Shown: positions 44,250 to 57,650 of the stretch, in pieces
How positions within the stretch are numbered: the first letter of the stretch is position 1
How the letters are laid out: every line of letters begins with the position of its first letter
Assembly: GCA_000149265.1 (NCBI GenBank)
Contig: CH003302.1
Span: 373,270 to 437,269, forward strand
From: Ciona savignyi
Lineage: Eukaryota; Chordata; Ascidiacea; Phlebobranchia; Cionidae
DNA: 64,000 bases
Direction: 5' to 3'
Made by a program: the position numbers and the translations under genes
The notes under the pieces: generated by a model
The model's input: the letters and a program-made list of their open reading frames with translations, nothing else
What the model was told of the DNA's origin: nothing
Database searches by the model: none

Positions 44250-44753
44250 TGTTACAGATTTCCTATGGTTTCGCAGGACGCTGTCTTAACGGCCTACCGT
44301 GAGACCAATTACAAGGGCTTGCAACGTGTTTGCTTTATAAAAACACTCATAGTTAAGATACAAATATAACACTAATAAACACGATCAGCTATTAAAAACA
44401 AGTCTGCACGGTTTAAAAGCCAAGAGAGAACTCATTTTTAGAAATATAAATTTGAAGACATCACGTTAATTTAGCACAGCACCGAACGTTGATTATTTGA
44501 ATACCCCAAGAGATAAAAACGTGCGTGTAAAAATAAGCAAGCAAGATAGAAATGATTAAATGATTAAAAGGTGCAAAGGGTGTAAAGTACGTGTAAAATA
44601 AAAGGGGACAAACAAAAGGCGTAAAGCAGTGTATTAAAATTGTATAAAATGGTGTTGTTAAAAGTGTATAAAAGGTGTACAAAAATGTGTAAAAGACATA
44701 TTTAAGAGTGTATAAAATCATAACAAAACAAACGAGCCCCCGTGCGCGTTACA
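44250..44753 (-). repeat. 5' LTR (504 bp)
   Basis: Same ends as the 3' LTR. The terminal sequence reads GTGCGCGTTACA here against GTGTGCGTTACA in the others. Confidence 0.95.
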
Positions 44754-44777
44754 CTGGTTCGAATCCGGCTGGAAGGA
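44754..44777 (+). pseudogene. tRNA-Tyr split by LTR element (3' part)
   Basis: Resumes with the duplicated CTGG, then TTCGAATCCGGCTGGAAGGA and a T-run. Completes the tRNA begun at 38689. Confidence 0.92.
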
Positions 44778-45264
44778 TTTTTTCGTTTTATATGATTTTA
44801 GACTTGCAATAAAACAATGTTAAATATTTTTGTGTTTTAATACATATTGTCATCTTTGCATTTTTTGTATAAAATTGTAATATATTAAACATGCGCAAAA
44901 ATATAACATATTGTATAGCAATGTGACACAAAGAAAAAAAATTAACACATTTTTTTAAAACTTTACTATATTCGAATAACCTGTTCTATCGTTAGCCACG
45001 TTCTTGTAGAGCCGCAAAAAAACGAAACAGCGGATAATGTATAATCAGCTTGAATATTCACTATCAAGAAATTTTTTCCAAACTTAACTTAACAAATTGA
45101 ATGTTCGTAAAAATGTATGTTTATATTGAAAATTTTGAAGTATTTTATGATTTGTTAATAAGATTTACACTTAAAATAAAGTGTAATTATATCAAATATC
45201 TCACAGTGACGCTGTGAATCTTTACTTGAACTTAAAAACATTTTCAAATAGAGGGCAACGGCAA

Positions 45265-45351
45265 CCTTCGATAGCTCAGTTGGTAGAGCGGTGGACTGTA
45301 GAAGTTGTGATGGTTATCCATAGGTCGCTGGTTCGAATCCGGCTCGAAGGA
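45265..45351 (+). tRNA. tRNA-Tyr (GTA), consensus copy
   Basis: Alpha spacer; T7 terminator. Confidence 0.94.
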
Positions 45352-45833
45352 TTTTTTTGATTTTATATGATTTTTGACTTGCAATGAAACAATGTTAAAT
45401 ATTTTTGTGCATAAATAGATATTATCATTTGTCCATTTTTATATTAAACTCTAATATTTTTATCTCGGGTCAATATATAACATATTGTAGCAATGTGACA
45501 CAAAAAAAAAAATTAATCCATTTTTTTTAATCTTTACTACTTTCGAATAACCTGCTCTTACGTTAGCCACATTTTTACAGAACCGCAAAAATCTAACTAC
45601 TTATTATCTATAATCTGTTTGCATATTCACTATCGGAGGATTTTTCCCAACCTAAACTTAACAAATTGAATGTTCCTAAAAATGTATATATATATAAAAG
45701 ATTTTGTAATATTTTATGATTTATTCATAAGATTTATGCTCAAAATAAAGTGTATTTGCATAATATATATCACAGTGACGCTGCGAATCTTTAACTGAAT
45801 TTGAAAAACATTATTATAGACCGGGAAAAGCAT

Positions 45834-45920
45834 CCTTCGATAGCTCAGTTGGTAGAGCGGTGGACTGTAGAAGTTGTGATGGTTATCCATAGGTCGCTGG
45901 TTCGAATCCGGCTCGAATAA
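45834..45920 (+). tRNA. tRNA-Tyr (GTA), acceptor variant
   Basis: Beta spacer. Ends TCGAATAA, weakening the acceptor end. The spacer translates identically to that of 52137. Confidence 0.75.
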
Positions 45921-46406
45921 TTTTTTCATTTTATATGATTTTTGACTTGCATTAAAACAATGTTAAATATTTTTTTGTTTTAATACATATTGTCATCTTT
46001 GCATTTTTTGTATAAAATTGTAATATATTGAACATACGTAAAAATATAACATATTGTATAGCAATATGACACAAAGAAACAAAATTAACACATTTTTTTA
46101 AAACTTCACTACATTCGAATAACCTGTTCTATCGTTAGCCATATTCTTGTAGAGCCGCAAAAAACGTAACAGCGGATAATGTATAATCAGCTTGAATATT
46201 CACTATCAAGAAATTTTTTCCAAACTAAACTTAACAAATTGAATGTTCGTAAAAATGTATGTTTATATTGAAAATTTTGAAGTATGTTATGATTTGTGAG
46301 TAAGATTTACACTTAAAATAAAGTGTAATTAAATCAAATATCTCACAGTGACGCTGTGAATCTTTATTTGAACTTAAAAAGATTTCCAAATAGAGGGCAA
46401 CGGCAA

Positions 46407-46493
46407 CCTTCGATAGCTCAGTTGGTAGAGCGGTGGTCTGTAGAAGTTGTGATGGTTATCCATAGGTCGCTGGTTCGAATTCCTTTCGAAGGA
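46407..46493 (+). tRNA. tRNA-Tyr (GTA), degenerate variant
   Basis: Alpha spacer. GTGGT in the anticodon stem and TTCGAATTCCTTTCGAAGGA in the T arm; related to 32590. Confidence 0.72.
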
Positions 46494-46973
46494 TTTTTTC
46501 ATTTTATATGATTTTTGACTTGCAATGAAACAATGTTAAATATTTTTGTGCATAAATAGATATTATCATCTGTGCTTTTTTAAATAAAATTCTAATATTT
46601 TTATCTTGGGTAAATATATAACATATTGTAGCAATGTGACACAAAGAAAAAAATGAATACATTTTTTTTAAACTTTACTACTTTCGAATAACCTGCTGTT
46701 TTGTTAGCCACATTTTTACAGAACCGCAAAAATGTTACAACATATTATGTATAATCCGTTTGCATATTCACTATCGGAGGATTTTTCCCAACCTAAACTT
46801 AACAAATTGAATGTTCCTAAAAATGTATATATATCTTAAAGATTTTGTAATGTTTTATGATTTATTCATAAGATTTATGCTCAAAATAAAGTGTATTTGC
46901 ATGGTATATATCACAGTGACGCTGCGAATCATAATTGAATTTGAAAAACATTATTAAAGACCGGGAAAAGCAT

Positions 46974-47060
46974 CCTTCGATAGCTCAGTTGGTAGAGCGG
47001 TGGACTGTAGAAGTTGTGATGGTTATCCATAGGTCGCTGGTTCGAATCCGGCTCGAAGGA
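46974..47060 (+). tRNA. tRNA-Tyr (GTA), consensus copy
   Basis: Beta spacer. The 3' flank is cgttgtatatg, shared with 48695. Confidence 0.94.
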
Positions 47061-47550
47061 TTTTTTCGTTGTATATGATTTTTGACTTTCAATAAAACAA
47101 TGTTAAATATTTTTGTGTTTTAATACATATTGTCATCTTTGCATTTTTTGTATAAAATTGTAATATATTGAACATACGTAAAAATATAACATATTGTATA
47201 GCAATGTGACACAAAGAAAAAAAAATTAACACATTTTTTTAAAACTTCACTACATTCGAATAACCTGTTCTATGGTTAGCCTCGTTCTTGTAGAGCCGCA
47301 AAAAAAACGTAACAGCGGATAATGTATAATCAGCTTGAATATTCACTATCAAGAAATTTTTTCCAAACTAAACTTAACAAATTGAATGTTCGTAAAAATG
47401 TATGTTTATATTGAAAATTTTGAAGTATTTTATGATTTGTGAATAAGATTTACACTTAAAATAAGATGTAATTATATCAAATATCTTACAGTGACGCTGT
47501 AAATCTTTACTTGAACTTAAAAAACATTTTCAAATAGAGGGCAACGGCAA

Positions 47551-47637
47551 CCTTCGATAGCTCAGTTGGTAGAGCGGTGGACTGGAGAAGTTCTGATGGT
47601 TATCCATAGGTCGCTGGTTCGAATCCGGCTGGAATAA
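47551..47637 (+). pseudogene. tRNA-Tyr-like with GGA anticodon, broken acceptor
   Basis: Same CTGGAGA loop, TTCTG intron and TGGAATAA end as 28591, 18960 bp away. Confidence 0.8.
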
Positions 47638-48127
47638 TTTTTTCGTTTTATATGATTTTTGACTTGCAATAAAACAATGTTAAATATTTTTGTGTTTTAA
47701 TACATATTGTCATCTTTGCATTTTTTGTATAAAATTGTAATATATTGAACATGGCGCCAAAAATATAACATATTGTATAGCAATGTGACCACAAAGAAAA
47801 AAAATTAACACATTTTTTTAAAACTTTACTACATTCGAATAACCTGATCTATCGTTAGCCACGTTCTTGTAGAGCCGCAAAAAAACGAAAAAGCGGATAA
47901 TGTATAATCAGCTTGAATATTCACTATCAAGAAATTTTTTCCAAACTTAACTTAACAAATTGAATGTTCGTAAAAATGTATGTTTATATTGAAAATTTTG
48001 AAGTATTTTATGATTTGTTAATAAGATTTACACTTAAAATAAAGTGTAATTATATCAAATATCTCACAGTGACGCTGTGAATCTTTACTTGAACTTAAAA
48101 ACATTTTCAAATTGGGGGCAACGGCAA

Positions 48128-48214
48128 CCTTCGATAGCTCAGTTGGTAGAGCGGTGGACTGTAGAAGTTGTGATGGTTATCCATAGGTCGCTGGTTCGAA
48201 TCCGGCTCGAAGGA
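48128..48214 (+). tRNA. tRNA-Tyr (GTA), consensus copy
   Basis: Alpha spacer of the ttgggggcaacgg subtype, as at 27444 and 29165. Confidence 0.94.
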
Positions 48215-48694
48215 TTTTTTCATTTTATATGATTTTTGACTTGCAATGAAACAATGTTAAATATTTTTGTGCATAAATAGATATTATCATTTGTCCATTT
48301 TTATATTAAACTCTAATATTTTTATCTCGGGTCAATATATAACATATTGTAGCAATGTGACACCAAAAAAAAAATTAATCCATTTTTTTTAATCTTTACT
48401 ACTTTCGAATAACCTGCAATTTCGTTAGCCACATTTTTACAGAACCGCAAAAATCTAACAACGTATTATCTATAATCTGTTTGCATATTCACTATCGGAG
48501 GATTTTTCCCAACCTAAACTTAACAAATTGAATGTTCCTAAAAATGTATATATATCTTAAAGATTTTGTAATATTTTATGATTTATTCATAAGATTTATG
48601 CTCAAAGTAAAGTGTATTTGCATGGTATATATCACAGTGACGCTGCGAATCATAATTGAATTTGAAAAACATTATTAAAGACCGGGAAAAGCAT

Positions 48695-48781
48695 CCTTCG
48701 ATAACTCAGTTGGTAGAGCGGTGGACTGTAGAAGTTGTGATGGTTATCCATAGGTCGCTGGTTCGAATCCGGCTCGAAGGA
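48695..48781 (+). tRNA. tRNA-Tyr (GTA), D-stem variant
   Basis: Beta spacer. GATAACTC changes the first D-stem base. Confidence 0.85.
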
Positions 48782-49271
48782 TTTTTTCGTTGTATATGAT
48801 TTTTGACTTTCAATAAAACAATGTTAAATATTTTTGTGTTTTAATACATATTGTCATCTTTGCATTTTTTGTATAAAATTGTAATATATCTGAACATACG
48901 TAAAAATATAACATATTGTATAGCAATGTGACACAAAGAAAAAAAATTAACACATTTTTTTAAAACTTCACTACATTCGAATAACCTGTTCTATGGTTAG
49001 CCTCGTTCTTGTAGAGCCGCAAAAAAAACGTAACAGCGGATAATGTATAATCAGCTTGAATATTCACTATCAAGAATTTTTTTCCAAACTAAACTTAACA
49101 AATTGAATGTTCGTAAAAATGTATGTTTATATTGAAAATTTTGAAGTATTTTATGATTTGTGAATAAGATTTACACTTAAAATAAGATGTAATTATATCA
49201 AATATCTTACAGTGACGCTGTAAATCTTTACTTGAACTTAAAAAACATTTTCAAATAGAGGGCAACGGCAA

Positions 49272-49358
49272 CCTTCGATAGCTCAGTTGGTAGAGCGGTG
49301 GACTGGAGAAGTTCTGATGGTTATCCATAGGTCGCTGGTTCGAATCCGGCTGGAATAA
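49272..49358 (+). pseudogene. tRNA-Tyr-like with GGA anticodon, broken acceptor
   Basis: CTGGAGA loop and TGGAATAA end; third member of this group. Confidence 0.8.
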
Positions 49359-49846
49359 TTTTTTCGTTTTATATGATTTTTGACTTGCAATAAAACAACG
49401 TTAAATATTTTTGTGTTTTAATACATATTGTCATCTTTGCATTTTTTGTATAAAATTGTAATATATTGAACATACGTAAAAATATGAACATATTGTATAG
49501 CAATATGACACAAAGAAACAAAATTAACACATTTTTTTAAAACTTCACTACATTCGAATAACCTGTTCTATCGTTAGCCATATTCTTGTAGAGCCGCAAA
49601 AAACGTAACAGCGGATAATGTATAATCAGCTTGAATATTCACTATCAAGAAATTTTTTCCAAACTAAACTTAACAAACTGAATGTTCGTAAAAATGTATG
49701 TTTATATTGAAAATTTTGAAGTATTTTATGATTTGTTAATAAGATTTACACTTAAAATAAAGTGTAATTAAATCAAATATCTCACAGTGACGCTGTGAAT
49801 CTTTACTTGAACTTAAAAAACATTTTCAAATAGAGGGCAACGGCAA

Positions 49847-49933
49847 CCTTCGATAGCTCAGTTGGTAGAGCGGTGGACTGTAGAAGTTGTGATGGTTATC
49901 CATAGGTCGCTGGTTCGAATCCGGCTCGAAGGA
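49847..49933 (+). tRNA. tRNA-Tyr (GTA), consensus copy
   Basis: Alpha spacer; consensus body. Confidence 0.94.
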
Positions 49934-50420
49934 TTTTTTCATTTTATATGATTTTTGACTTTCAATAAAACAATGTTAAATATTTTTGTGTTTTAATACA
50001 TATTGTCATCTTTGCATTTTTTGTATAAAATTGTAATATATTGAACATACGTAAAGATATAACATATTGTATAGCAATGTGACACAAAGAAAAAAAATTA
50101 ACCCATTTTTTTAAAACTTCACTACATTCGAATAACCTGTTCTATCGTTAGCCACGTTCTTGTAGAGCCGCAAAAAAACGTAACAGCGGATAATGTATAA
50201 TCAGCTTGAATATTCACTATCAAGAAATTTTTTTCAAACTAAACTTAACAAATTGAATGTTCGTAAAAATGTATGTTTATATTGAAAATTTTGAAGTATG
50301 TTATGATTTGTGAGTGTGATGTACACTTAAAATAAAGTGTAATTAAATCAAATATCTCACAGTGACGCTGTGAATCTTTACTTGAACTTAAAAACATTTT
50401 CAAATAAAGGTCAACGGCAA

Positions 50421-50507
50421 CCTTCGATAGCTCAGTTGGTAGAGCGGTGGACTGTAAAAGTTGTGATGGTTATCCATAGGTCGCTGGTTCGAATCCGGCT
50501 CGAAGGA
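50421..50507 (+). tRNA. tRNA-Tyr (GTA), A37 variant
   Basis: Alpha spacer. CTGTAAA loop, as at 34869. Confidence 0.88.
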
Positions 50508-50987
50508 TTTTTTCATTTTATATGATTTTTGACTTGCAATGAAACAATGTTAAATATTTTTGTGCATAAATAGATATTATCATCTGTGCATTTTTAAATA
50601 AAATTCTAATATTTTTATCTTGGGTAAATATATAACATATTGTAGCAATGTGACACAAAGAAAAAAATGAATACATTTTTTTAAACTTTACTACTTTCGA
50701 ATAACCTGCTCTTTTGTTAGCCACATTTATACAGAACCGCAAAAATGTAACAACGTATTATCTATAATCCGTTTGCATATTCACTATCGGAGGAATTTTC
50801 CCAACCTAAACTTAACAAATTGAATGTTCCTAAAAATGTATATATATCTTAAAGATTTCGTAATATTTTATGATTTATTCATAAGATTTATGCTCAAAAT
50901 AAAGTGTATTTGCATAATATATATTACAGTGACGCTGCGAATCTTTAATTGAATTTGAAAAACATTATTAAAGACCGGGAAGAGCAT

Positions 50988-51074
50988 CCTTCGAAAGCTC
51001 AGTTGGTAGAGCGGTGGACTGTAGAAGTTGTGATGGTTATCCATAGGTCGCTGGTTCGAATCCGGCTCGAAGGA
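50988..51074 (+). tRNA. tRNA-Tyr (GTA), U8 variant
   Basis: Beta spacer. T8 to A as at 30873, with a matching spacer 20115 bp away. Confidence 0.8.
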
Positions 51075-51565
51075 TTTTTTCATTTTATATGATTTTTGAC
51101 TTTCAATAAAACAATGTTAAATAATATATTGTGTTTTAATACATATTGTCATCTTTGCATTTTTTGTATAAAATTGTAATATATTGAACATGCGTAAAAA
51201 TATAACATATTGTATAGCAATGTGACACACAAAGAAAAAAATTAACACATTTTTTTTAAAACTTCACTACATTCGAATAACCTGTTCTATCGTTAGCCAC
51301 GTTCTTGTAGAGCCGCAAAAAAACGTAACAGCGGATAATGTATAATCAGCTTGAATATTCACTATCAAGAAATTTTTTCCAAACTAAACTTAACAAATTG
51401 AATGTTCGTAAAAATGTATGTTTATATTGAAAATTTTGAAGTATTTTATGATTTGTTAATAAGATTTACACTTAAAATAAAGTGTAATTATATCAAATAT
51501 CTCACAGTGACGCTGTGAATCTTTACTTGAACTTAAAAACATTTTCAAATAGAGGGCAACGGCAA

Positions 51566-51652
51566 CCTTCGATAGCTCAGTTGGTAGAGCGGTGGACTGT
51601 AGAAGTTGTGATGGTTATCCATAGGTCGCTGGTTCGAATCCGGCTCGAAGGA
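51566..51652 (+). tRNA. tRNA-Tyr (GTA), consensus copy
   Basis: Alpha spacer; T8 terminator. Confidence 0.94.
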
Positions 51653-52136
51653 TTTTTTTTATTTTATATGATTTTTGACTTGCAATGAAACAATGTTAAA
51701 TATTTTTGTGCATAAATAGATATTATCATTTGTCCATTTTTATATTAAACTCTAATATTTTTATCTCAGGTCAATATATAACATATTGTAGCAATGTGAC
51801 ACCTAAAAAAAAATTAATCCATTTTTTTTAATCTTTACTACTTTCGAATAACCTGCTCTTACGTTAGCCACATTTTTACAGAACCGCAAAAATCTAACTA
51901 CGTATTATCTATAATCTGTTTGCATATTCACTATCGGAGGATTTTTCCCCAACATAAACTTAACAAATTGAATGTTCCTAAAATATGTATATATATCTTA
52001 AAGATTTTGTAATATTTTATGATTTATTCATAAGATTTATGCTCAAAATAAAGTGTATTTGCATAATATATATCACAGTGACGCTGCGAATCTTTAACTG
52101 AATTTGAAAAACATTATTATAGACCGGGAAAAGCAT

Positions 52137-52223
52137 CCTTCGATAGCTCAGTTGGTAGAGCGGTGGACTGTAGAAGTTGTGATGGTTATCCATAGGTCGC
52201 TGGTTCGAATCCGGCTCGAATAA
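52137..52223 (+). tRNA. tRNA-Tyr (GTA), acceptor variant
   Basis: Beta spacer. TCGAATAA 3' end, as at 45834. Confidence 0.75.
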
Positions 52224-52710
52224 TTTTTTCATTTTATATGATTTTTGACTTGCATTAAAACAATGTTAAATATTTTTTTGTTTTAATACATATTGTCATC
52301 TTTGCATTTTTTGTATAAAATTGTAATATATTGAACATACGTAAAAATATAACATATTGTATAGCAATATGACACAAAGAAACAAAATTAACACATTTTT
52401 TTAAAACTTCACTACATTCGAATAACCTGTTCTATCGTTAGCCATATTCTTGTAGAGCCGCAAAAAACGTAACAGCGGATAATGTATAATCAGCTTGAAT
52501 ATTCACTATCAAGAAATTTTTTCCAAACTAAACTTAACAAATTGAATGTTCGTAAAAATGTATGTTTATATTGAAAATTTTGAAGTATTTTATGATTTGT
52601 TAATAAGATTTACACATAAAATAAAGTGTAATTAAATCAAATATCTCACAGTGACGCTGTGAATCTTTACTTGAACTTAAAAAACATTTTCAAATAGAGG
52701 GCAACGGCAA

Positions 52711-52797
52711 CCTTCGATAGCTCAGTTGGTAGAGCGGTGGACTGTAGAAGTTGTGATGGTTATCCATAGGTCGCTGGTTCGAATCCGGCTCGAAGGA
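52711..52797 (+). tRNA. tRNA-Tyr (GTA), consensus copy
   Basis: Alpha spacer; consensus body. Confidence 0.94.
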
Positions 52798-53287
52798 TTT
52801 TTTCATTTTATATGATTTTTGACTTTCAATAAAACAATGTTAAATATTTTTGTGTTTTAATACATATTGTCATCTTTGCATTTTTTTGTATAAAATTGTA
52901 ATATATTGAACATACGTAAAGATATAACATATTGTATAGCAATGTGACACAAAGAAAAAAAATTAACCCATTTTTTTAAAACTTCACTACATTCGAATAA
53001 CCTGTTCTATCGTTAGCCACGTTCTTGTAGATCCGAAAAAAAAACGTAACAGCGGATAATGTATAATTAGATTGAATATTCACTATCAAGAAATTTTTTC
53101 CAAACTAAACTTAACAAATTGAATGTTCGTAAAAATGTATGTTTATATTGAAAATTTTGAAGTATTTTATGATTTGTTAATAAGATTTACACTTAAAATA
53201 AGAGTGTAATTATATCAAATATCTCACAGTGACGCTGTGAATCATTACTTGAACTTAAAAACATTTTCAAATAGAGGGCAACGGCAA

Positions 53288-53374
53288 CCTTCGATAGCTC
53301 AGTTGGTAGAGCGGTGGACTGTAGAAGTTGTGATGGTTATCCATAGGTCGCTGGTTCGAATCCGGCTCGAAGGA
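53288..53374 (+). tRNA. tRNA-Tyr (GTA), consensus copy
   Basis: Alpha spacer; consensus body. Confidence 0.94.
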
Positions 53375-53853
53375 TTTTTTCATTTTATATGATTTTTGAC
53401 TTGCAATGAAACAATGTTAAATATTTTTGTGCATAAATAGATATTATCATTTGTCCATTTTTATATTAAACTCTAATATTTTTATCTCAGGTCAATATAT
53501 AACATATTGTAGCAATGTGACACCAAAAAAAAAATTAATCCATTTTTTTAATCTTTACTACTTTCGAATAACCTGCTCTTTCGTTAGCCACATTTTTACA
53601 GAACCGCAAAAATCTAACAACGTATTATCTATAATCTGTTTGCATATTCACTATCGGAGGATTTTTCCCAACCTAAACTTAACAAATCGAATGTTCCTAA
53701 AAATGTATATATATCTTAAAGATTTTGTAATATTTTATGATTTATTCATAAGATTTATGCTCAAAATAAAGTGTATTTGCATGTTATATATCACAGTGAC
53801 GCTGCGAATCATAATTGAATTTGAAAAACATTATTAAAGACCGGGAAAGGCAT

Positions 53854-53940
53854 CCTTCGATAGCTCAGTTGGTAGAGCGGTGGACTGTAGAAGTTGTGAT
53901 GGTTATCCATAGGTCGCTGGTTCGAATCCGGCTCGAAGGA
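53854..53940 (+). tRNA. tRNA-Tyr (GTA), consensus copy
   Basis: Beta spacer with gggaaaggcat in place of gggaaaagcat. Confidence 0.94.
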
Positions 53941-54222
53941 TTTTTTCATTTTATATGATTTTTGACTTGCAATGAAATAATGTTAAATATTTTTGTGCAT
54001 AAATAGACATTATCAAAATGAATACATTTTTTTAAACTTTACTACATTCGAATAACCTGCTCTTTTGTTAGCCACATTTTTACAGAACCGCAAAAATGTA
54101 ACAACGTATTATGTATAATCCGTTTGCATATTCACTATCGGAGGAATTTTCCCAACCTAAACTTAACAAATTGAATGTTCCTAAAAATGTATATATATCT
54201 TAAAGATTTCGTAATACGGCAA

Positions 54223-54309
54223 CCTTCGTTAGCTCAGTTGGTAGAGCGGTGGACTGTAGAAGTTGTAATGGTTATCCATAGGTGGCTGGTTCGAATCCGG
54301 CTCGAAGGA
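54223..54309 (+). tRNA. tRNA-Tyr (GTA), variant
   Basis: Gamma spacer, only 369 bp after the previous copy. CCTTCGTTAGCTC and AGGTGGCTGG changes. Confidence 0.8.
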
Positions 54310-54789
54310 TTTTTTCATTTTATATGATTTTTGACTTGCAATGAAATAATGTTAAATATTTTTGTGCATAAATAGATATTATCATCTGTGCATTTTTAAA
54401 TAAAATTCTAATATTTTTATCTTGGGTAAATATATAACATATTGTAGCAATGTGACACAAAGAAAAAAATGAATACATTTTTTTTAAACTTTACTACTTT
54501 CGAATAACCTGCTCTTTTGTTAGCCACATTTTTACAGAACCGCAAAAATGTAACAACGTATTATGTATAATCCGTATGCATATTCACTATCGGAGGCATT
54601 TTCCCAACCTAAACTTAACAAATTGAATGTTCCTAAAAATGTATATATATCTTAAAGATTTTGTAATATTTTATGATTTATTCATAAGATTTATGCTCAA
54701 AATAAAGTGTATTTGCATGTTATATATCACAGTGACGCTGCGAATCATAATTGAATTTGAAAAACATTATTAAAGACCGGGAAAAGCAT

Positions 54790-54876
54790 CCTTCGATAGC
54801 TCAGTTGGTAGAGCGGTGGACTGTAGAAGTTGTGATGGTTATCCATAGGTCGCTGGTTCGAATCCGGCTCGAAGGA
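54790..54876 (+). tRNA. tRNA-Tyr (GTA), consensus copy
   Basis: Beta spacer; consensus body. Confidence 0.94.
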
Positions 54877-55363
54877 TTTTTTCATTTTATATAATTTTTG
54901 ACTTTCAATAAAACAATGTTAAATACTTTTGTGTTTTAATACATATTGTCATCTTTGCATTTTTTGTATAAAATTGTAATATATTGAACATACGTAAAAA
55001 TATAACATATTGTATAGCAATGTGACACAAAGAAAAAAAATTAACACATTTTTTTAAAACTTCACTACATTCGAATAACCTGTTCTATCGTTAGCCACGT
55101 TCTTGTAGAGCCGCAAAAAAACGTAACAGCGGATAATGTATAATCAGCTTGAATATTCACTATCAAGAATTTTTTTCCAAACTTAACTTAACAAATTGAA
55201 TGTTCGTAAAAATGTATGTTTATATTGAAAATTTTGAAGTATTTTATGATTTGTTAATAAGATTTACACTTAAAATAAAGTGTAATTATATCAAATATCT
55301 CACAGTGACGCTGTGAATCTTTACTTGAACTTAAAAACATTTTCAAATAGAGGGCAACGGCAA

Positions 55364-55450
55364 CCTTCGATAGCTCAGTTGGTAGAGCGGTGGACTGTAG
55401 AAGTTGTGATGGTTATCCATAGGTCGCTGGTTCGAATCCGGCTCGAAGGA
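55364..55450 (+). tRNA. tRNA-Tyr (GTA), consensus copy
   Basis: Alpha spacer; consensus body. Confidence 0.94.
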
Positions 55451-55934
55451 TTTTTTCATTTTATATGATTTTTGACTTGCAATGAAACAATGTTAAATAT
55501 TTTTGTGCATAAATAGATATTATCATTTGTCCATTTTTATATTAAACTCTAATATTTTTATCTCGGGTCGAATATATAACATATTGTAGCAATGTGACAC
55601 CAAAAAAAAAATTAATCCATTTTTTTAATCTTTACTACTTTCGAATAACCTGCTCTTTCGTTAGCCACATTTTTACAGAATCCGCACAAAATCTAACAAC
55701 GTATTATCTATAATCTGTTTGCATATTCAATATCGGAGGATTTTTCCCAACCTAAACTTAACAAATCGAATGTTCCTAAAAAATGTATATATATCTTAAA
55801 GAGTTTTGTAATATTTTATGATTTATTCATAAGATTTATGCTCAAAATAAAGTGTATTTGCATGTTATATATCACAGTGACGCTGCGAATCATAATTGAA
55901 TTTGAAAAACATTATTAAAGACCGGGAAAAGCAT

Positions 55935-56021
55935 CCTTCGATAGCTCAGTTGGTAGAGCGGTGGACTGTAGAAGTTGTGATGGTTATCCATAGGTCGTTG
56001 GTTCGAATCCGGCTCGAAGGA
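55935..56021 (+). tRNA. tRNA-Tyr (GTA), T-stem variant
   Basis: Beta spacer. GTTGG in the T stem, which still allows a G-U type pair. Confidence 0.88.
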
Positions 56022-56510
56022 TTTTTTCATTTTATATGATTTTTGACTTTCAATAAAACAATGTTAAATATTTTTGTGTTTTAATACATATTGTCATCTT
56101 TGCATTTTTTGTATAAAATTGTAATATATTGAACATACGTAAAAATATAACATATTGTATAGCAATGTGACACAAAGAAAAAAAATTAACACATTTTTTT
56201 AAAACTTCACTACATTCGAATAACCTGTTCTATCGTTAGCCACGTTCTTGTAGAGCCGCAAAAAAACGTAACGAGCGGATAATGTATAATCAGCTTGAAT
56301 ATTCACTATCAAGAAATTTTTTTCCAAACTTAACTTAACAAATTGAATCTTCGTAAAAATGTATGTTTATATTGAAAATTTTGAAGTATGTTATGATTTG
56401 TGAGTAAGATTTACACTTAAAATAAAGTGTAATTAAATCAAATATCTCACAGTGACGCTGTGAATCTTTAATTGAACTTAAAAACATTTCCAAATAGAGG
56501 GCAACGGCAA

Positions 56511-56597
56511 CCTTCGATAGCTCAGTTGGTAGAGCGGTGGACTGTAGAAGTTGTGATGGTTATCCATAGGTCGCTGGTTCGAATCCGGCTCGAAGGA
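56511..56597 (+). tRNA. tRNA-Tyr (GTA), consensus copy
   Basis: Alpha spacer; consensus body. Confidence 0.94.
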
Positions 56598-57076
56598 TTT
56601 TTTCATTTTATATGATTTTTGACTTGCAATGAAACAATGTTAAATATTTTTGTGCATAAATAGATATTATCATTTGTCCATTTTTATATTAAACTCTAAT
56701 ATTTTTATCTCAGGTCAATATATAACATATTGTAGCAATGTGACACCAAAAAAAAAATTAATCCATTTTTTTAATCTTTACTACTTTCGAATAACCTGCT
56801 CTTTCGTTAGCCACATTTTTACAGAACCGCAAAAATCTAACAACGTATTATCTATAATCTGTTTGCATATTCACTATCGGAGGATTTTTCCCAACCTAAA
56901 CTTAACAAATCGAATGTTCCTAAAAATGTATATATATCTTAAAGATTTTGTAATATTTTATAATTTATTCATAAGATTTATGCTCAAAATAAAGTGTATT
57001 TGCATGTTATATATCACAGTGACGCTGCGAATCATAATTGAATTTGAAAAACATTATTAAAGACCGGGAAAAGCAT

Positions 57077-57163
57077 CCTTCGATAGCTCAGTTGGTAGAG
57101 CGGTGGACTGTAGAAGTTGTGATGGTTATCCATAGGTCGCAGGTTCGAATCCGGCTCGAAGGA
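57077..57163 (+). tRNA. tRNA-Tyr (GTA), T-stem variant
   Basis: Beta spacer. GCAGG in the T stem. Confidence 0.86.
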
Positions 57164-57650
57164 TTTTTTCATTTTATATAATTTTTGACTTTCAATAAAA
57201 CAATGTTAAATACTTTTGTGTTTTAATACATATTGTCATCTTTGCATTTTTTGTATAAAATTGTAATATATTGAACATACGTAAAAATATAACATATTGT
57301 ATAGCAATGTGACACAAAGAAAAAAAATTAACACATTTTTTTAAAACTTCACTACATTCGAATAACCTGTTCTATCGTTAGCCACGTTCTTGTAGAGCCG
57401 CAAAAAAACGTAACAGCGGATAATGTATAATCAGCTTGAATATTCACTATCAAGAATTTTTTTCCAAACTTAACTTAACAAATTGAATGTTCGTAAAAAT
57501 GTATGTTTATATTGAAAATTTTGAAGTATTTTATGATTTGTTAATAAGATTTACACTTAAAATAAAGTGTAATTATATCAAATATCTCACAGTGACGCTG
57601 TGAATCTTTACTTGAACTTAAAAACATTTTCAAATAGAGGTCAACGGCAA

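Larger units (their letters stand above)
38756..44753 (-). mobile_element. Ty3/gypsy LTR retrotransposon, complete copy
   Basis: LTRs at 38756-39252 and 44250-44753, flanked by the 4-bp duplication CTGG (38752-38755, 44754-44757). Minus-strand order is 5' LTR, primer site, gag, CCHC knuckle, protease, reverse transcriptase, RNase H, integrase, purine tract, 3' LTR. Integrase after RNase H identifies Ty3/gypsy. It is inserted in the T arm of a tRNA-Tyr gene. The LTRs differ by a 7-bp deletion and a few substitutions, so the insertion looks young. gag and the integrase end carry lesions, so this copy is probably not autonomous. Confidence 0.96.

Noticed and set aside
53427..53837. Recurring 136-codon plus-strand spacer ORF (also 56650, 57790; 130-codon forms at 26444, 62739)
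   Set aside because: Pure spacer, AT-rich, open by chance in some monomers and interrupted in most; no domain or consistent start context.
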